A DNA stretch of 64,000 bases. Source: Propionigenium maris DSM 9537 (GTDB lineage Bacteria > Fusobacteriota > Fusobacteriia > Fusobacteriales > Fusobacteriaceae). A program made the translations under genes and the position numbers. The notes beneath the pieces were generated by a model. That model worked only from the letters and a program-made list of their open reading frames with translations, was not told where the DNA came from and searched no databases. The stretch is from positions 124,001 to 188,000 of the forward strand of contig NZ_BSDY01000007.1 in the NCBI RefSeq assembly GCF_027925155.1, written 5' to 3'. Position 1 is the stretch's first letter; the number at the start of each line of letters is the position of its first letter. Of this stretch, positions 35,271-44,244 are shown piece by piece.

Positions 35271-35360
35271 GTATAAAGAAAAATATATAATTTATAAAAA
35301 ATTACGTAAAAGAATCATTCTCCCATCTAATTATGAGGATGCAACGTCACGTTGCTTTTA
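35271..35360 (-). repeat. Dispersed ~90-bp intergenic repeat, copy E
   Basis: On the minus strand: head GCAACGTGACGTTGC (35355-35341), then atcctcataattag, then TTACGTAATTTTTTATAAAT and a CTTTATAC tail that abuts the terminator at 35270. The head starts within a few bases of the EAL stop codon. Confidence 0.9.
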
Positions 35361-37280
35361 TTTGCTTAACTTCTCTATCTTTTCCAGATAACCTTCCCTT
35401 CTCTCTAGAATCACCTCTAAAGGCTGGGGCTTATCAAAGAAGTATCCTTGAAAGCTCTGACACCCCAGGGAGATGAGCTCACGGATCTGCCACTCCTCCT
35501 CTGTACCCTCTGCAATTACAGTAAAGTCCATGACCCTTCCTACCCTACATATAAAACCTATTATCTCGTGGTTCAGTTTATGCTTATCAATATTTTGAAC
35601 GAAGCTTTTGTCTATCTTGAGCTCCCCTATGGGAAGCTTTTCCAGATATCCCAGGGAGGAATACCCCGTTCCAAAATCATCTATGGAAAACCTTATCCCG
35701 CACTTCTGAAGCCTCTCCATCTTCCTCAGGGTGGAATCCATATCCTTAATAGCAATATTTTCAGTGATCTCAAAGGTTATAAACCTGCTGAAGGGAGAGC
35801 GGAAAAGAATTCTCTCCATCTCCCTTATAAAGTTATGGTTTTCAAATACAACTGGAGATATATTAACCGATATATTGGTCCCCAACCTTTCAGCAGCCTC
35901 TAGGGATCTTCTTAGAACCACCTCGGTTTACCGGCTTATAAGGAAAGATTTTTCCGCCTGAGGTATAAATACCTCTGGGGAGATAACTCCCCTCTCTGGA
36001 TGTATCCACCTTACAAGGGCTTCATACTCCACTTTTCTCTTCTTTAGGTGCACCTTTGGCTGAAAGAAGGTCTCAAATTCATTGTTTTCAAGACCATTGA
36101 GCATCTCCTCCTGAATCATCGTATCATAAGCAGTCCCATGATTTTTCTTTAAAAGTAGGTGGGACAGGGTTTCCTCTATAAACTTGTCACCACTTCCCTC
36201 TCTGTGCTCTTTAAAGATATAGTGAAGCTTAATAAAGTGATTCTTCCTGTTATATTTATTATAGGCTGAAAGCCTCTCCAAAAGAGCTGAAGCAAGGAGG
36301 CTTCTTGTATTTTCATTGCATCCTGGAAGAATAGCCATAAACTTATCCCCCTCGAGCCTCACTAGCTTATCTGTTTTTCTGAAGGTATCCCTCAAAATAA
36401 GGGCCACTGTCTTCAGCACTTCATCCCCCATATTCAGGCCATGCCTCTTATTTATATAGCCCAGCTTCTGAATGTCCACAAGGCAGATGGAGAAGGGAAG
36501 CCCCTTCTCCAGGCACTCCTTAAGTTCAGATTCCAGGTATCTCATTCCGGTATTTCTGTTATAGGTTCCAGTAAGGGTATCCAGGCTGCTGAGCTCTGTA
36601 ACCCTCTCCTTATAGTCCCTCTTCTCCCTCTTAAGCTTACAAAAGGAAAGGAGCAGTGGCAGGGAAAATAAAACAAAGATCCAGAAACCTGAGATAGTTT
36701 TGGCTGTCCTTATAAGAAGGTTTTTTTTAAAATGAGTTATAGTAATATCCGCCCCTGCAAGATATTCCGTGCCGTCTGGAGCAACTTCAGGTATATAGAT
36801 GGAACGATAGGTATCCCATATATCTGAGGATTCCAGGTATACAGGCTCTCTCCCATCAAAGGCATCCCAGGTTTCATCAAAGGAATCATCTCCAGCCTCT
36901 GAAAAGGAGTACCAGTAGTAGGCCTTAGGGTCCTTTATGAGCTCCTCCCTGGAGCAGCTTAAAGCCACATATCGAATCCCTTCTCCCCTCCTTATAAGAA
37001 GGTAGAGGTAGTCAACCCCCTGCTCCTCCGCTCTGAGCCGAAGCTCTGAATTCAACTTCACCGCTTTCTCCTTGGTGTAGGAGGAGGAGTTGAGGCCTGA
37101 GTTAATATACTCTCTGTCCACATAGAACTTTAAATTTTTAGCAGCCCTTAGTAGGGCTTCATCCATCTCCCTTAAAGCCCTTTCCCCTTCCAGGTGGAAA
37201 ACAAAGAGAAAGTGGAGGATAACCCCTATTCCCAAGAATATTACGGGAGAAACAAACCTCTTTATAGTATTAAAATTCAT
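35358..37280 (-). pseudogene. GGDEF-EAL c-di-GMP phosphodiesterase split by an in-frame TAA
   Basis: One reading frame encodes a membrane sensor with a transmembrane helix near residues 10-27, a periplasmic domain to about residue 185, a second helix, a GGDEF domain, then EAL. TAA at 35930-35928 interrupts it without a frame change. Before it the frame reads YEALVRWIHPE...EKSFLISR; after it, TEVVLRRSLEAAERLG. TTA (Leu) in place of TAA would restore an ordinary EAL domain. The GGDEF site is degenerate (LEGDKF), so the intact ancestor was probably a phosphodiesterase. Downstream EAL motifs are intact: NISVNISP, DDFGTGYSSLGYLEKLP and GTEEEWQIRELISLGCQSFQGY. The 450-residue upstream part could still be made but would lack most of EAL. 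A sequencing error or suppression remains possible. Confidence 0.88.
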
Positions 37281-37379
37281 CCTTACCTCTCAAAAAACTT
37301 ATTATTTCATAACATTATACAAAATAATCTAAAGTTTCTCTAGTGATTTTTATAACTTCCAACCTGATTATGTGCACAT

Positions 37380-37460
37380 TCAAATTAAATACATCAAAAG
37401 CGAAACAATTAAAGGAGCTCTTTCCATCTCTTTGAAATGTACAAGTCCTTCCCCTTCCAT
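37380..37460 (-). other. Possible 26-aa ORF or remnant upstream of the GGDEF-EAL gene
   Basis: ATG 37460 follows AAGGAGTTTAAGGAAAAG and reads MEGEGLVHFKEMERAPLIVS... to TGA. The same frame stays open about 25 codons further upstream with ordinary codon use, so this may be the 3' scar of a lost gene. The rest of 37281-37596 is a divergent promoter region; a TATAAT for the methyltransferase lies at 37553-37558. Confidence 0.28.
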
Positions 37461-37596
37461 CTTTTCCTTAAACTCCTTGAAAAGACCTAGATATCCCACC
37501 TCGCATGAGACCGTCTAAAAAAACTTCAATTTTTCTTCAATTAGTTATACAATATAATGAAATTATGATATTTTTGATAAAAGTTCAGGAGGATAT

Positions 37597-38334
37597 ATGC
37601 TACAACATGAAAAGGAAGTAATGATAGATTTTTTAAATAAAGAGGGGATGAAGATTATCCAGAGAGCCGACTACTTTAACTTCTCCCTGGATTCAGTACT
37701 TGTATCTGAATTCCTAACCATTAACAGGGGAACAAAGAAGATCGTGGACCTGGGGACTGGAAACGGCTCTATTCCCATGCTTCTTTCAAGAAGATCCAAG
37801 TCCCACATTACAGGAATCGAGATACAGGAGGTCTCTGCTGATCTTGCCCGTAGAAATATAGAGATAAACAGCTTGGAGGAGCAGGTGGATATCATCCACG
37901 ACAATATGAAGAGCTGGAAGGATCACTTCAGACCCAACAGTGTAGATGCTGTAATTACCAACCCCCCATTTTTTAAGTTCGAGGGAAACAAGGAGCTTCT
38001 AAATGACCTGGATCAGCTCACCTATGCAAGGCACGAGATCACAGCTAACCTGGAAGATATCATCTCTACAGCCTCTGGCCTTCTAAGGGACAGGGGATAC
38101 TTCACCATGGTCCACAGACCAGACAGGATGATAGAGATACTGGATGTAATGAGAAGGTACAATATATCCCCAAAGAGGCTGCAGTTCTGCCACTCTAAAC
38201 TGGGGAAGGAAGCCAAGATAATCCTAGTGGAGGGAATCAAGTACGGAGGAGAGGGACTAAGAGTACTGCCTCCCCTCTATACCCACGATACAAACGGTAA
38301 ATACTCCAGAGAAGTCCTTGAGATGTTTAAGTAA
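37597..38334 (+). CDS. TrmN6-like tRNA1(Val) adenine-N6 methyltransferase
   Basis: 245 aa behind AGGAGGATAT. Rossmann-fold SAM methyltransferase with the SAM loop VDLGTGNGSIPML near residues 50-62 and the adenine-N6 catalytic motif NPPFF near 122-126. The N-terminal RADYFNFSLDSVLVSEF is characteristic of the YfiC/TrmN6 family, which modifies A37 of tRNA-Val1 in E. coli. Cytoplasmic, probably single-gene transcription. Confidence 0.88.
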   Translation: MLQHEKEVMIDFLNKEGMKIIQRADYFNFSLDSVLVSEFLTINRGTKKIVDLGTGNGSIPMLLSRRSKSHITGIEIQEVSADLARRNIEINSLEEQVDIIHDNMKSWKDHFRPNSVDAVITNPPFFKFEGNKELLNDLDQLTYARHEITANLEDIISTASGLLRDRGYFTMVHRPDRMIEILDVMRRYNISPKRLQFCHSKLGKEAKIILVEGIKYGGEGLRVLPPLYTHDTNGKYSREVLEMFK

Positions 38335-38444
38335 GTTCATAGAATCCCCATGGATACTTGAATTTATTCTCCTTTAAAAAAAGGAAGTTTCACTACACAG
38401 AGGTAAATTGTAGTATACTTTGCTTTGGAAGGGAGATGATTTTT

Positions 38445-39011
38445 ATGAAGAGGGTTCTACTGGGAATCACAGCACTTCTGTTGGTATGTGCCCCAGCCTA
38501 TGCAGCTCTTGAGGGAAGATCTGCGATGTTTAAACTAGGTGTAGCTGGTGGTCAGATGGATACCGACACCTCTGCTGGGGATGAAGATCTGGATATTTAC
38601 CCGACTGTAGGTTTGGAGTACCTCTTTAGATTTGAGAGCGGTATGGATCTCGGTCTGGGAGCAGCCTTTGAAAAGCATGAACTTAAGGACGTTGTTTTCC
38701 AAAATGGATTTAATGATGTTGAGTCCTATCCTGTATATGGTATCCTCAGGTACAGGTTTAATGTGTGGGAAAATTGGACCCCATATATATATGGTAACCT
38801 TGGATACGCCTTTACAGATAAGGACAGAGGGGACCTCACTATAGACAGCGGTCCATACTACGGAGCCGGAGTGGGACTGGAGTACAGGGAAAGCTTTGGT
38901 ATTGAGGCCGGCTGGAGTAGAACCGAGTTTGATGCAGAGATAGACGGAAAGGATATAGATCCTGTTTCAGACCTCTTTAAGCTGAGTCTCACCATGAGGC
39001 TGGATCACTAA
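38445..39011 (+). CDS. Small outer-membrane beta-barrel protein
   Basis: 188 aa from ATG 38445 behind GGGAGATGATTTTT; the longer open frame upstream lacks a ribosome binding site. Signal peptide MKRVLLGITALLLVCAPAYA cut after AYA. The mature protein alternates hydrophobic/polar strands (about eight: e.g. GLEYLFRFESGMDLGLGAAF, SYPVYGILRYRF, TPYIYGNLGYAF, YYGAGVGLEY, FGIEAGWSRTEF) and ends LFKLSLTMRLDH. It fits an OmpW/OprF-N-type eight-stranded barrel. Role unknown. Confidence 0.85.
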   Translation: MKRVLLGITALLLVCAPAYAALEGRSAMFKLGVAGGQMDTDTSAGDEDLDIYPTVGLEYLFRFESGMDLGLGAAFEKHELKDVVFQNGFNDVESYPVYGILRYRFNVWENWTPYIYGNLGYAFTDKDRGDLTIDSGPYYGAGVGLEYRESFGIEAGWSRTEFDAEIDGKDIDPVSDLFKLSLTMRLDH

Positions 39012-39022
39012 AATAAATCTTG

Positions 39023-39053
39023 GGAGCTATTTAAAGGTAGCTCCTCTTTTTTT
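39023..39053 (+). terminator. Intrinsic terminator after the beta-barrel gene
   Basis: GGAGCTA / TAGCTCC with an 8-base loop followed by TCTTTTTTTT. Confidence 0.92.
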
Positions 39054-39081
39054 TGTATACCCTATATAGGGGGTGGTTACT

Positions 39082-40431
39082 TTGTATCTAAAAAACATCG
39101 AGATAAATAACTGGAAGTCTATAGATCATTTAAGGATAGAGTTTGAAAATCTTATGCTCTTTATAGGAAGATCCAACCACGGTAAATCCAGTATCTTTTC
39201 AGCCCTCCTCTTTTTTTTGGGGGAGAGAAACTTTAGAAGGAAGGACCCAAAGGATGGGGATAAGCTTGTGGAGATCCAGGGGTGCTTTGAGATCCAGGAT
39301 GTGGCTATCATAGGGAAGTTCAAAACCTACCTGGACAAGGATGAGAGGCTGAACCTCAGAATAACAGTGGACAGAGCTGGAAGGGAGCACTACTATACAG
39401 TAAAGAGGGATAGAGTTTACGAGATCACCTACAGGGATTACAGAAGGATTGTAGGAGAGATAGAGGTCCTCTTCATTCCATCCATTGCCACAAACAGCCA
39501 GGAGCTCACGGAATTTTTCTATAAGAAGCTACTGGGAATCCTGGAGAGAGAGGATTCCATGGGGCTGGTGGATGTAGAGGAGGTTATGAATATCTACTCC
39601 TGTCTCAGGGAGGAGTATGCCAGCAAGGGACTCCAGAGGAATGTAATCTTCAATATCTCTAGGCTCCTTGCAAGGGACTCCATAGGTGCCAAGAGAAGCG
39701 TCCTGGGAAATACCTTAATCCTATATGAGGAGCCTGAGCTATACCTTCATCCCCAGGCTGAGCGTGAGCTCTATGACAGCCTGGTGAAGCTCTCCAAGCT
39801 GGGAACTCAGATATATGTGTGCACCCACTCTGGAGCATTTATCGGCCTCAAGCAGTACAGGTCTATCTGTATAGTGAGGAGGGATTCCAAGGGGACCCAT
39901 GTATTTCAGCAGAGGAAGAGACTCTTCTCCAGGGATGAGGTTAAAAGGTTTAATATGAACTACTGGATAAACCCAGACAGGAGTGAACTTTTCTTCGCCA
40001 AGAGGGTGGTCCTTGTTGAGGGACAGACCGACAAGATACTCATCCCCTACCTGGCAAGGATGCTGGGGGTTTATAAATACGACTATTCTGTGATAGAATG
40101 TGGAAGTAAGAGTACCCTTCCCCAATATATCAAACTTCTCAACAAGTTTCATATTCCCTATGTAGTGGTCTACGACAGGGACGACCACATCTGGAGGGTT
40201 CCTGCTGAGAGGGAAACCTCCATAAGGAAGAACAAGGAGATCCAGAGAAAGATCAACTATGAGATAGGAAGGTATGTGGAGTTTAAAAATGATATAGAGG
40301 AGGAGATAGGGGGAGAGCGGGAGAAGAAGTCCTATAAGAATAAACCCTTCCTTGCCCTGAAGATGGTCATGGAGAGGGGCTACAGGATCCCAGACTCTCT
40401 TGCCAATAAGATTAAAAAAATATACGGATAG
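39082..40431 (+). CDS. OLD-family ATPase with TOPRIM nuclease domain
   Basis: About 449 aa. The annotated frame can start at GTG 39073, but GGGGTGG at 39069-39075 is the ribosome binding site, so TTG 39082 is preferred. N-terminal ABC/SMC-like ATPase: EINNWKSIDHLRIEF, Walker A GRSNHGKSS (residues 29-37; H replaces the usual S/A), and Walker B LILYEEPELYLHP with a signature glutamate pair. C-terminal TOPRIM: VVLVEGQTDKILIPYLA near residue 310, IECGSKS, and VVYDRDD. OLD proteins are nucleases linked to phage or DNA-damage functions. No partner helicase (as in Gabija) or reverse transcriptase is adjacent, so it is a stand-alone form. Defence function is only a possibility. Confidence 0.9.
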   Translation: MYLKNIEINNWKSIDHLRIEFENLMLFIGRSNHGKSSIFSALLFFLGERNFRRKDPKDGDKLVEIQGCFEIQDVAIIGKFKTYLDKDERLNLRITVDRAGREHYYTVKRDRVYEITYRDYRRIVGEIEVLFIPSIATNSQELTEFFYKKLLGILEREDSMGLVDVEEVMNIYSCLREEYASKGLQRNVIFNISRLLARDSIGAKRSVLGNTLILYEEPELYLHPQAERELYDSLVKLSKLGTQIYVCTHSGAFIGLKQYRSICIVRRDSKGTHVFQQRKRLFSRDEVKRFNMNYWINPDRSELFFAKRVVLVEGQTDKILIPYLARMLGVYKYDYSVIECGSKSTLPQYIKLLNKFHIPYVVVYDRDDHIWRVPAERETSIRKNKEIQRKINYEIGRYVEFKNDIEEEIGGEREKKSYKNKPFLALKMVMERGYRIPDSLANKIKKIYG

Positions 40432-40448
40432 ATATTGAGGTGATACTT

Positions 40449-41171
40449 ATGGAGCATTTTATAATAGATAACAGAGAGATCTTCCTGAGGGTGGTTACTG
40501 CCCTCCTGGCAGGAGGAGTAATTGGATTTGAAAGGGAGAGGAAGGGAAAACCTGCAGGTTTTGTTACAAACGTTCTTGTGTGCGTAGGAGCTGCAAGTAT
40601 AGCCATCATCCAGTCTCTCATTGTAAGGGACACCCTTATCTACGACTACCCAGTAAAGAGTGACCCTGCAAGGCTTATTGCCCAGGTAGTCTCTGGAATA
40701 GGATTTTTAGGAGCTGGAGCTATCCTCCATGAAAAAGGAAGTGTAAAGGGAATCACCACTGCAGCTACCATATGGGTTGTAGCTGCCATAGGAATAGCCT
40801 TTGGAATGGGATACTACCTTCTGGGGAGCATCGTTACCGTTACAGTATACTTCTCCATTATGATCCTCAAGAAGATCGAACTCTACTTCCTTACCAATAA
40901 GGTAAGAAGAAACTTTTATATTGAGTACTGCAACCCCTCTACCTTTGAGGAGAAACTGGAGCTCTTCCTTATAAATAAAGCTGTGAGGATAAGAAAGCTT
41001 AACCGTTTAGAGGAGTTTGACAGGGATGATGGCTCCGTGAGAAGGTCTACTGTAGAGCTCATCATTCCAAGATACATGGATACCTCTGAACTGACAAGAG
41101 AGATCTCTCTCCTGGATGAGGTATCAAAGTTTAAGAGGGTGGGAACCCCAAAAACAAACCAGTTTGAGTGA
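40449..41171 (+). CDS. MgtC/SapB-family inner-membrane protein
   Basis: 240 aa; GAGGTGA precedes ATG 40449, while a GTG 9 bases upstream overlaps it. MgtC hallmarks: RVVTALLAGGVIGFERERKGKPAG, VLVCVGAASI, ARLIAQVVSGIGFLGAGAILHEKGSVKGITTAATIWVVAAIGIAFGMGYY. Four to five membrane helices in residues 8-145, then a soluble ACT-like tail of about 85 residues. Homologues modulate magnesium homeostasis or the F-type ATPase; the role here is unknown. It follows the OLD gene by 17 bases and is likely cotranscribed. Confidence 0.92.
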   Translation: MEHFIIDNREIFLRVVTALLAGGVIGFERERKGKPAGFVTNVLVCVGAASIAIIQSLIVRDTLIYDYPVKSDPARLIAQVVSGIGFLGAGAILHEKGSVKGITTAATIWVVAAIGIAFGMGYYLLGSIVTVTVYFSIMILKKIELYFLTNKVRRNFYIEYCNPSTFEEKLELFLINKAVRIRKLNRLEEFDRDDGSVRRSTVELIIPRYMDTSELTREISLLDEVSKFKRVGTPKTNQFE

Positions 41172-41173
41172 TA

Positions 41174-41266
41174 AAGTAAGCGTGACGCTTCACCTTAACA
41201 ATCATTTGGGTCACTCATTACTTTATTTAATTTTTTATAAAAAATCTACTTTCCTTAAAATAAAAG
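41174..41266 (+). repeat. Dispersed ~90-bp intergenic repeat, copy C
   Basis: Head AAGCGTGACGCTT (41178-41190), whose arms differ from the GCAACG/CGTTGC of other copies at paired positions, so the hairpin is kept. Then accttaacaatcatttgggt, then TTTTTTATAAAAAATCTAC / TTTCCTTAAAATAAAAG. The tail abuts the terminator at 41267. Confidence 0.85.
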
Positions 41267-41298
41267 ACTTTCTGCTTAGTGGCAGAAAGTTTTTTTTA
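41267..41298. terminator. Bidirectional terminator after mgtC
   Basis: ACTTTCTGC / GCAGAAAGT around TTAGTG with TTTTTTTT on the plus side and TCTTTTATTTT on the minus side. Confidence 0.92.
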
Positions 41299-41378
41299 TT
41301 TACAGATCTTTTTGCTAAGGGTCATTAACCCCACTCCTATCCAGAACGCCAGGATAGCATTGGTGTATACCAAGGATT
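41298..41378 (-). other. Coding-like stub on the minus strand before the terminator
   Basis: A 26-codon frame reads ...SLVYTNAILAFWIGVGLM then TLSKKICK and a TAA at the terminator base. It looks like the C-terminal membrane helix of a protein, but no start codon with a ribosome binding site is upstream. It may be a 3' remnant of a lost convergent gene. The rest of 41379-41578 is AT-rich promoter sequence of the flavoprotein gene. Confidence 0.3.
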
Positions 41379-41578
41379 TTAAATAAATTTATACGGTTAC
41401 CTTTCAAACAATTGTCTCTTTTTTCAAAAAAAATGTATAATTTAAGGTTTTTTTAATTAATGGGGTATTGCTATATCTCCCGAAGACCTGTATAATTACT
41501 CGTGAAATATAAAACTAAATTTTCTTTAAGAAATATAATATAAAATATGGCTGAATAACAGCTATATGGGGAGGAATT

Positions 41579-43264
41579 ATGAAAAAGATCTTATCGATTG
41601 TAATGTTAATGGTACTTTTGGCTACCAATGCCTTTGGAGGTACCTACACGGGAAAGGGTGACGGATATCTTGGGGATATCAATGTTGAGGTAGAAGTTAG
41701 TGAAAATACTATTAAAGATATTACAGTAACTGAACACTCCGATACAAAGAGGATTGCTGAGACTGCCTTTGATAGACTTAGTAAGGAGATGATCCAAAAG
41801 CAAACAACTGATGTAGATGCCATGGCTGGAGCTACATTCTCAAGTGAAGGATTTATTGATGCAGTAAAGAAAGCTGTTGAGACAAGCGGGGCAGAGCTTC
41901 AAGGTGGGGAAGCTGCTGCTGCTAACGATGCAATAGCCGATGTAAAGACAGATATCGTTGTAGTTGGTGGAGGAGGAGCAGGTCTTACTGCTGCCATAGA
42001 GGCCAGAGAGAAGGGGGCAGATGTTATCCTGGTGGAAAAGATGCCTATCCTTGGTGGAAACACTACTTATGCAACTGGTGGATTAAATGCTGCTGAAACT
42101 GCTTTCCAGAACAACGGCGATACCACTGAACTATTCTACAGAGATACTATGAAGGGAGGAAAGGAGAAGAACGACGCCTCTCTTGTACTTACACTGGTTG
42201 AACAGTCTTCAGATATAGTTAATTGGCTTACTGCCAGAGGTGCTGACCTGACCGACGTTGGTAGAATGGGTGGTGCAAGTGAAAACAGAACTCACAGACC
42301 TAGCGGCGGAGACAAGGTAGGACCAAATATCATCGACGCTCTCTCTAAGAAGGCTGAGGAGGTAGGAGTAGATATCAGAACCCTAACTTCAGCTGTGGAA
42401 ATCACAACTAACAACAACAAGATAGACGGAATTGTAGTTGAGGAAAATGGAAGCAGATACAAGATAGATGCTAAAGCTGTTATCCTTGCAACTGGTGGAT
42501 TTGGAAACAGTCCTGAAAAGTTTGAAACTCTGGATCCTGCCCTGAAGGGATTCGGTACAACAAACCACCCTGGAGCCACTGGAGATGCTCTGGACCTTAT
42601 AAAGGATCTGGGTGTCGCTACTGTAGATATGACTGAGATCCAGACTCACCCTACTGTAGTACCAGTTAGAAATACCATGATTACAGAGGCGGTAAGAGGT
42701 AATGGTGCTATCCTTGTGAGCAGAAAAGGTAAGAGATTTGTAAATGAGCTTTCCACTAGAGACGTTGTTTCTGAAGCAACTCTTCAGCAGAAGGGAAAAA
42801 CTGCTTTCCTAATCTTTGATCAGGGAGTAAGGGAGAGCCTGAAGGCTATCGAGGGATATGCTAAGATGGGACTTCTTACAGAGGCTAGTTCTGTAGAGGA
42901 GCTGGCTAAGAAGGTAGATCTATCACCTAAGGATTTAGAGGCTAGCATCAAAAAGTACAATGGATTTGCAAGTGCTGGAAAGGATAAGGATTTCGCGAGA
43001 CAGAATATGAAGAGACCTCTTATCAAGGCTCCATTCTATGCTGTAGAGGTAGGTCCTGCAGTACACCATACTATGGGTGGAATCAAGATAGATAACAAGG
43101 CTCAGGTTTACAATAAGAGCGGTGAGGTAGTAGAGGGACTATTTGCTGCAGGTGAGGTTACTGGTGGAGTTCACGGTGCCAACAGACTTGGAGGAAATGC
43201 CCTTACAGATATCACTGTATTTGGAAGAATTGCTGGAGATTCAGCTGTTGAATATATCAAGTAA
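41579..43264 (+). CDS. Periplasmic FMN/FAD fumarate-reductase-type flavoprotein
   Basis: 561 aa behind ATGGGGAGGAATT. Signal peptide (residues 1-20), an FMN-binding domain to about residue 100 with the flavin-attachment motif DAMAGATFSSEGF, then an FAD-binding_2 domain: DIVVVGGGGAGLTAAIEA from about residue 122, MPILGGNTTYATGGLNAA, RKGKRFVNELSTRD, GPAVHHTMGGIKID near residue 495 and GVHGANRLGGNALTD. The active-site histidine and arginines of flavocytochrome c fumarate reductase have counterparts. No haem domain is present, so electrons come through the FMN. Urocanate or methacrylate reductases share this architecture, so the acceptor is uncertain. Confidence 0.92.
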   Translation: MKKILSIVMLMVLLATNAFGGTYTGKGDGYLGDINVEVEVSENTIKDITVTEHSDTKRIAETAFDRLSKEMIQKQTTDVDAMAGATFSSEGFIDAVKKAVETSGAELQGGEAAAANDAIADVKTDIVVVGGGGAGLTAAIEAREKGADVILVEKMPILGGNTTYATGGLNAAETAFQNNGDTTELFYRDTMKGGKEKNDASLVLTLVEQSSDIVNWLTARGADLTDVGRMGGASENRTHRPSGGDKVGPNIIDALSKKAEEVGVDIRTLTSAVEITTNNNKIDGIVVEENGSRYKIDAKAVILATGGFGNSPEKFETLDPALKGFGTTNHPGATGDALDLIKDLGVATVDMTEIQTHPTVVPVRNTMITEAVRGNGAILVSRKGKRFVNELSTRDVVSEATLQQKGKTAFLIFDQGVRESLKAIEGYAKMGLLTEASSVEELAKKVDLSPKDLEASIKKYNGFASAGKDKDFARQNMKRPLIKAPFYAVEVGPAVHHTMGGIKIDNKAQVYNKSGEVVEGLFAAGEVTGGVHGANRLGGNALTDITVFGRIAGDSAVEYIK

Positions 43265-43272
43265 AAATAAAG

Positions 43273-43302
43273 AAACCTCCCTATAATGGGAGGTTTTTTA
43301 TT
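43273..43302 (+). terminator. Intrinsic terminator after the flavoprotein gene
   Basis: AAACCTCCC, loop TATAAT, GGGAGGTTT followed by TTTATTT. The following 43303-43449 has short coding-like pieces on the minus strand interrupted by stops; nothing supportable. Confidence 0.92.
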
Positions 43303-43449
43303 TAGGTATATCCTCTGTCTGAAATTTGCCATTAAGAGGTCCCATCTCAACTCCAGCTTCCCCTTACTAAATAAGCTTCCTCACAGCCAGATGAAACTAT
43401 AAATAATTTAATGGAAGTGTTCCAAGACTAGCTCCTCTAACTCCTCCCT

Positions 43450-43998
43450 CTAAACTACCTCTATCTCAACTGGAATAGCTGTAGCTCCCTCCTCCTGATT
43501 GAATTTAAGCTTAAGCTTCACTTCACCACTTAATTTCTCAAGATTTGTAAGGTTTTCTACAACATAGGTTCCCCTCTCCTCGCAGTAGATATCTATCTTT
43601 TTATGCTCAGCTCCAAGCTGAATACTGTGAAGATCAATTCCTATAAACTTCACCCCCTTAGCTATAAGATAGTCAACCAGTTCAGTGGTAAGGTGGGGAG
43701 CGTTCTTAATATCGAAGTATCTTTCCGATCCATACCCAAACCTTTCCATATATCCCGTTCTGAATATTACAAAGTCACCATCATGTAGTTCAGTTCCATT
43801 AAGGTGTTCCACTCCTATCTTCTCTATCTCCCTTACATCTACGACTACTCCCCTTACATACTTAAGATCCTCCTCAAGTACTGTATGGTTATACACATCT
43901 ATATGAGTTCCCACATGGGCAGCCTGTTTTGCTTCCTGATTATCTCTCCATCTCTTTAACTTCTCTGAAATTTGATACTCTTCTAAACTTATAATCAT
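43450..43998 (-). CDS. Cyclase-family metal-dependent hydrolase (kynurenine formamidase-like)
   Basis: 182 aa from ATG 43998 behind AGGAGGTAAAAAT; the long upstream extension of this frame has no ribosome binding site and crosses the promoter. The family metal motif HxGTHxD is present as HVGTHID (H28, H32, D34), with a further ligand region in GIDLHSIQLGAEHKK. The usual N-terminal LS-x(n)-P segment is absent, so the protein is shorter than typical KynB (about 210 aa). Reaction is unknown; a link to the tryptophanase-like gene 9 kb away is speculative. Cytoplasmic. Confidence 0.82.
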   Translation of the reverse strand: MIISLEEYQISEKLKRWRDNQEAKQAAHVGTHIDVYNHTVLEEDLKYVRGVVVDVREIEKIGVEHLNGTELHDGDFVIFRTGYMERFGYGSERYFDIKNAPHLTTELVDYLIAKGVKFIGIDLHSIQLGAEHKKIDIYCEERGTYVVENLTNLEKLSGEVKLKLKFNQEEGATAIPVEIEVV

Positions 43999-44027
43999 AT
44001 TTTTACCTCCTTTTTGTTTGCAAGGAT

Positions 44028-44057
44028 ACAATATCAGTTTTTTTGTTTCTTTGTCAA
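44028..44057 (-). promoter_or_regulatory. Promoter of the cyclase-family gene
   Basis: Minus strand TTGACA (44057-44052), 18-base spacer, TATTGT (44033-44028), about 30 bases upstream of the start codon. Confidence 0.7.
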
Positions 44058-44102
44058 CAAAATTTTTTTGGATTTTTTGATTCATATTTAAGTAATAACA
44101 AT

Positions 44103-44195
44103 AAAAAGCAACGTGACGTTGCATCCTGACAATCAAAATGAACAATGATTGCTTCAAGTAACTTTTTAAGAGTTCTCTACTTTCTTAGATAATCA
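44103..44195 (+). repeat. Dispersed ~90-bp intergenic repeat, copy B
   Basis: Head GCAACGTGACGTTGC at 44108-44122, then atcctgacaatcaaaatg, and tail ACTTTTTAAGAGTTCTCTAC / TTTCTTAGATAAT. The tail abuts the terminator at 44196, here serving the minus-strand symporter gene. Confidence 0.9.
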
Positions 44196-44222
44196 AAAGA
44201 GGAGCCTTTGAAAAGACTCCCC
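44193..44222 (-). terminator. Terminator after the symporter gene
   Basis: Minus strand GGAGTC, loop TTTTCAAA, GGCTCC, followed by TCTTTTG; 22 bases past the stop. Confidence 0.72.
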
Positions 44223-44244
44223 TTTATCTGCTATTCTGTTTTTC

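Noticed and set aside
39082-41171. Gabija-type two-gene defence system (OLD plus helicase)
   Set aside because: The gene after the OLD protein encodes MgtC, not a UvrD-like helicase.
43303-43449. Minus-strand coding-like stretch after the cyclase-family gene
   Set aside because: It contains two stop codons in about 45 codons and no recognisable sequence; too weak to call even as a remnant.
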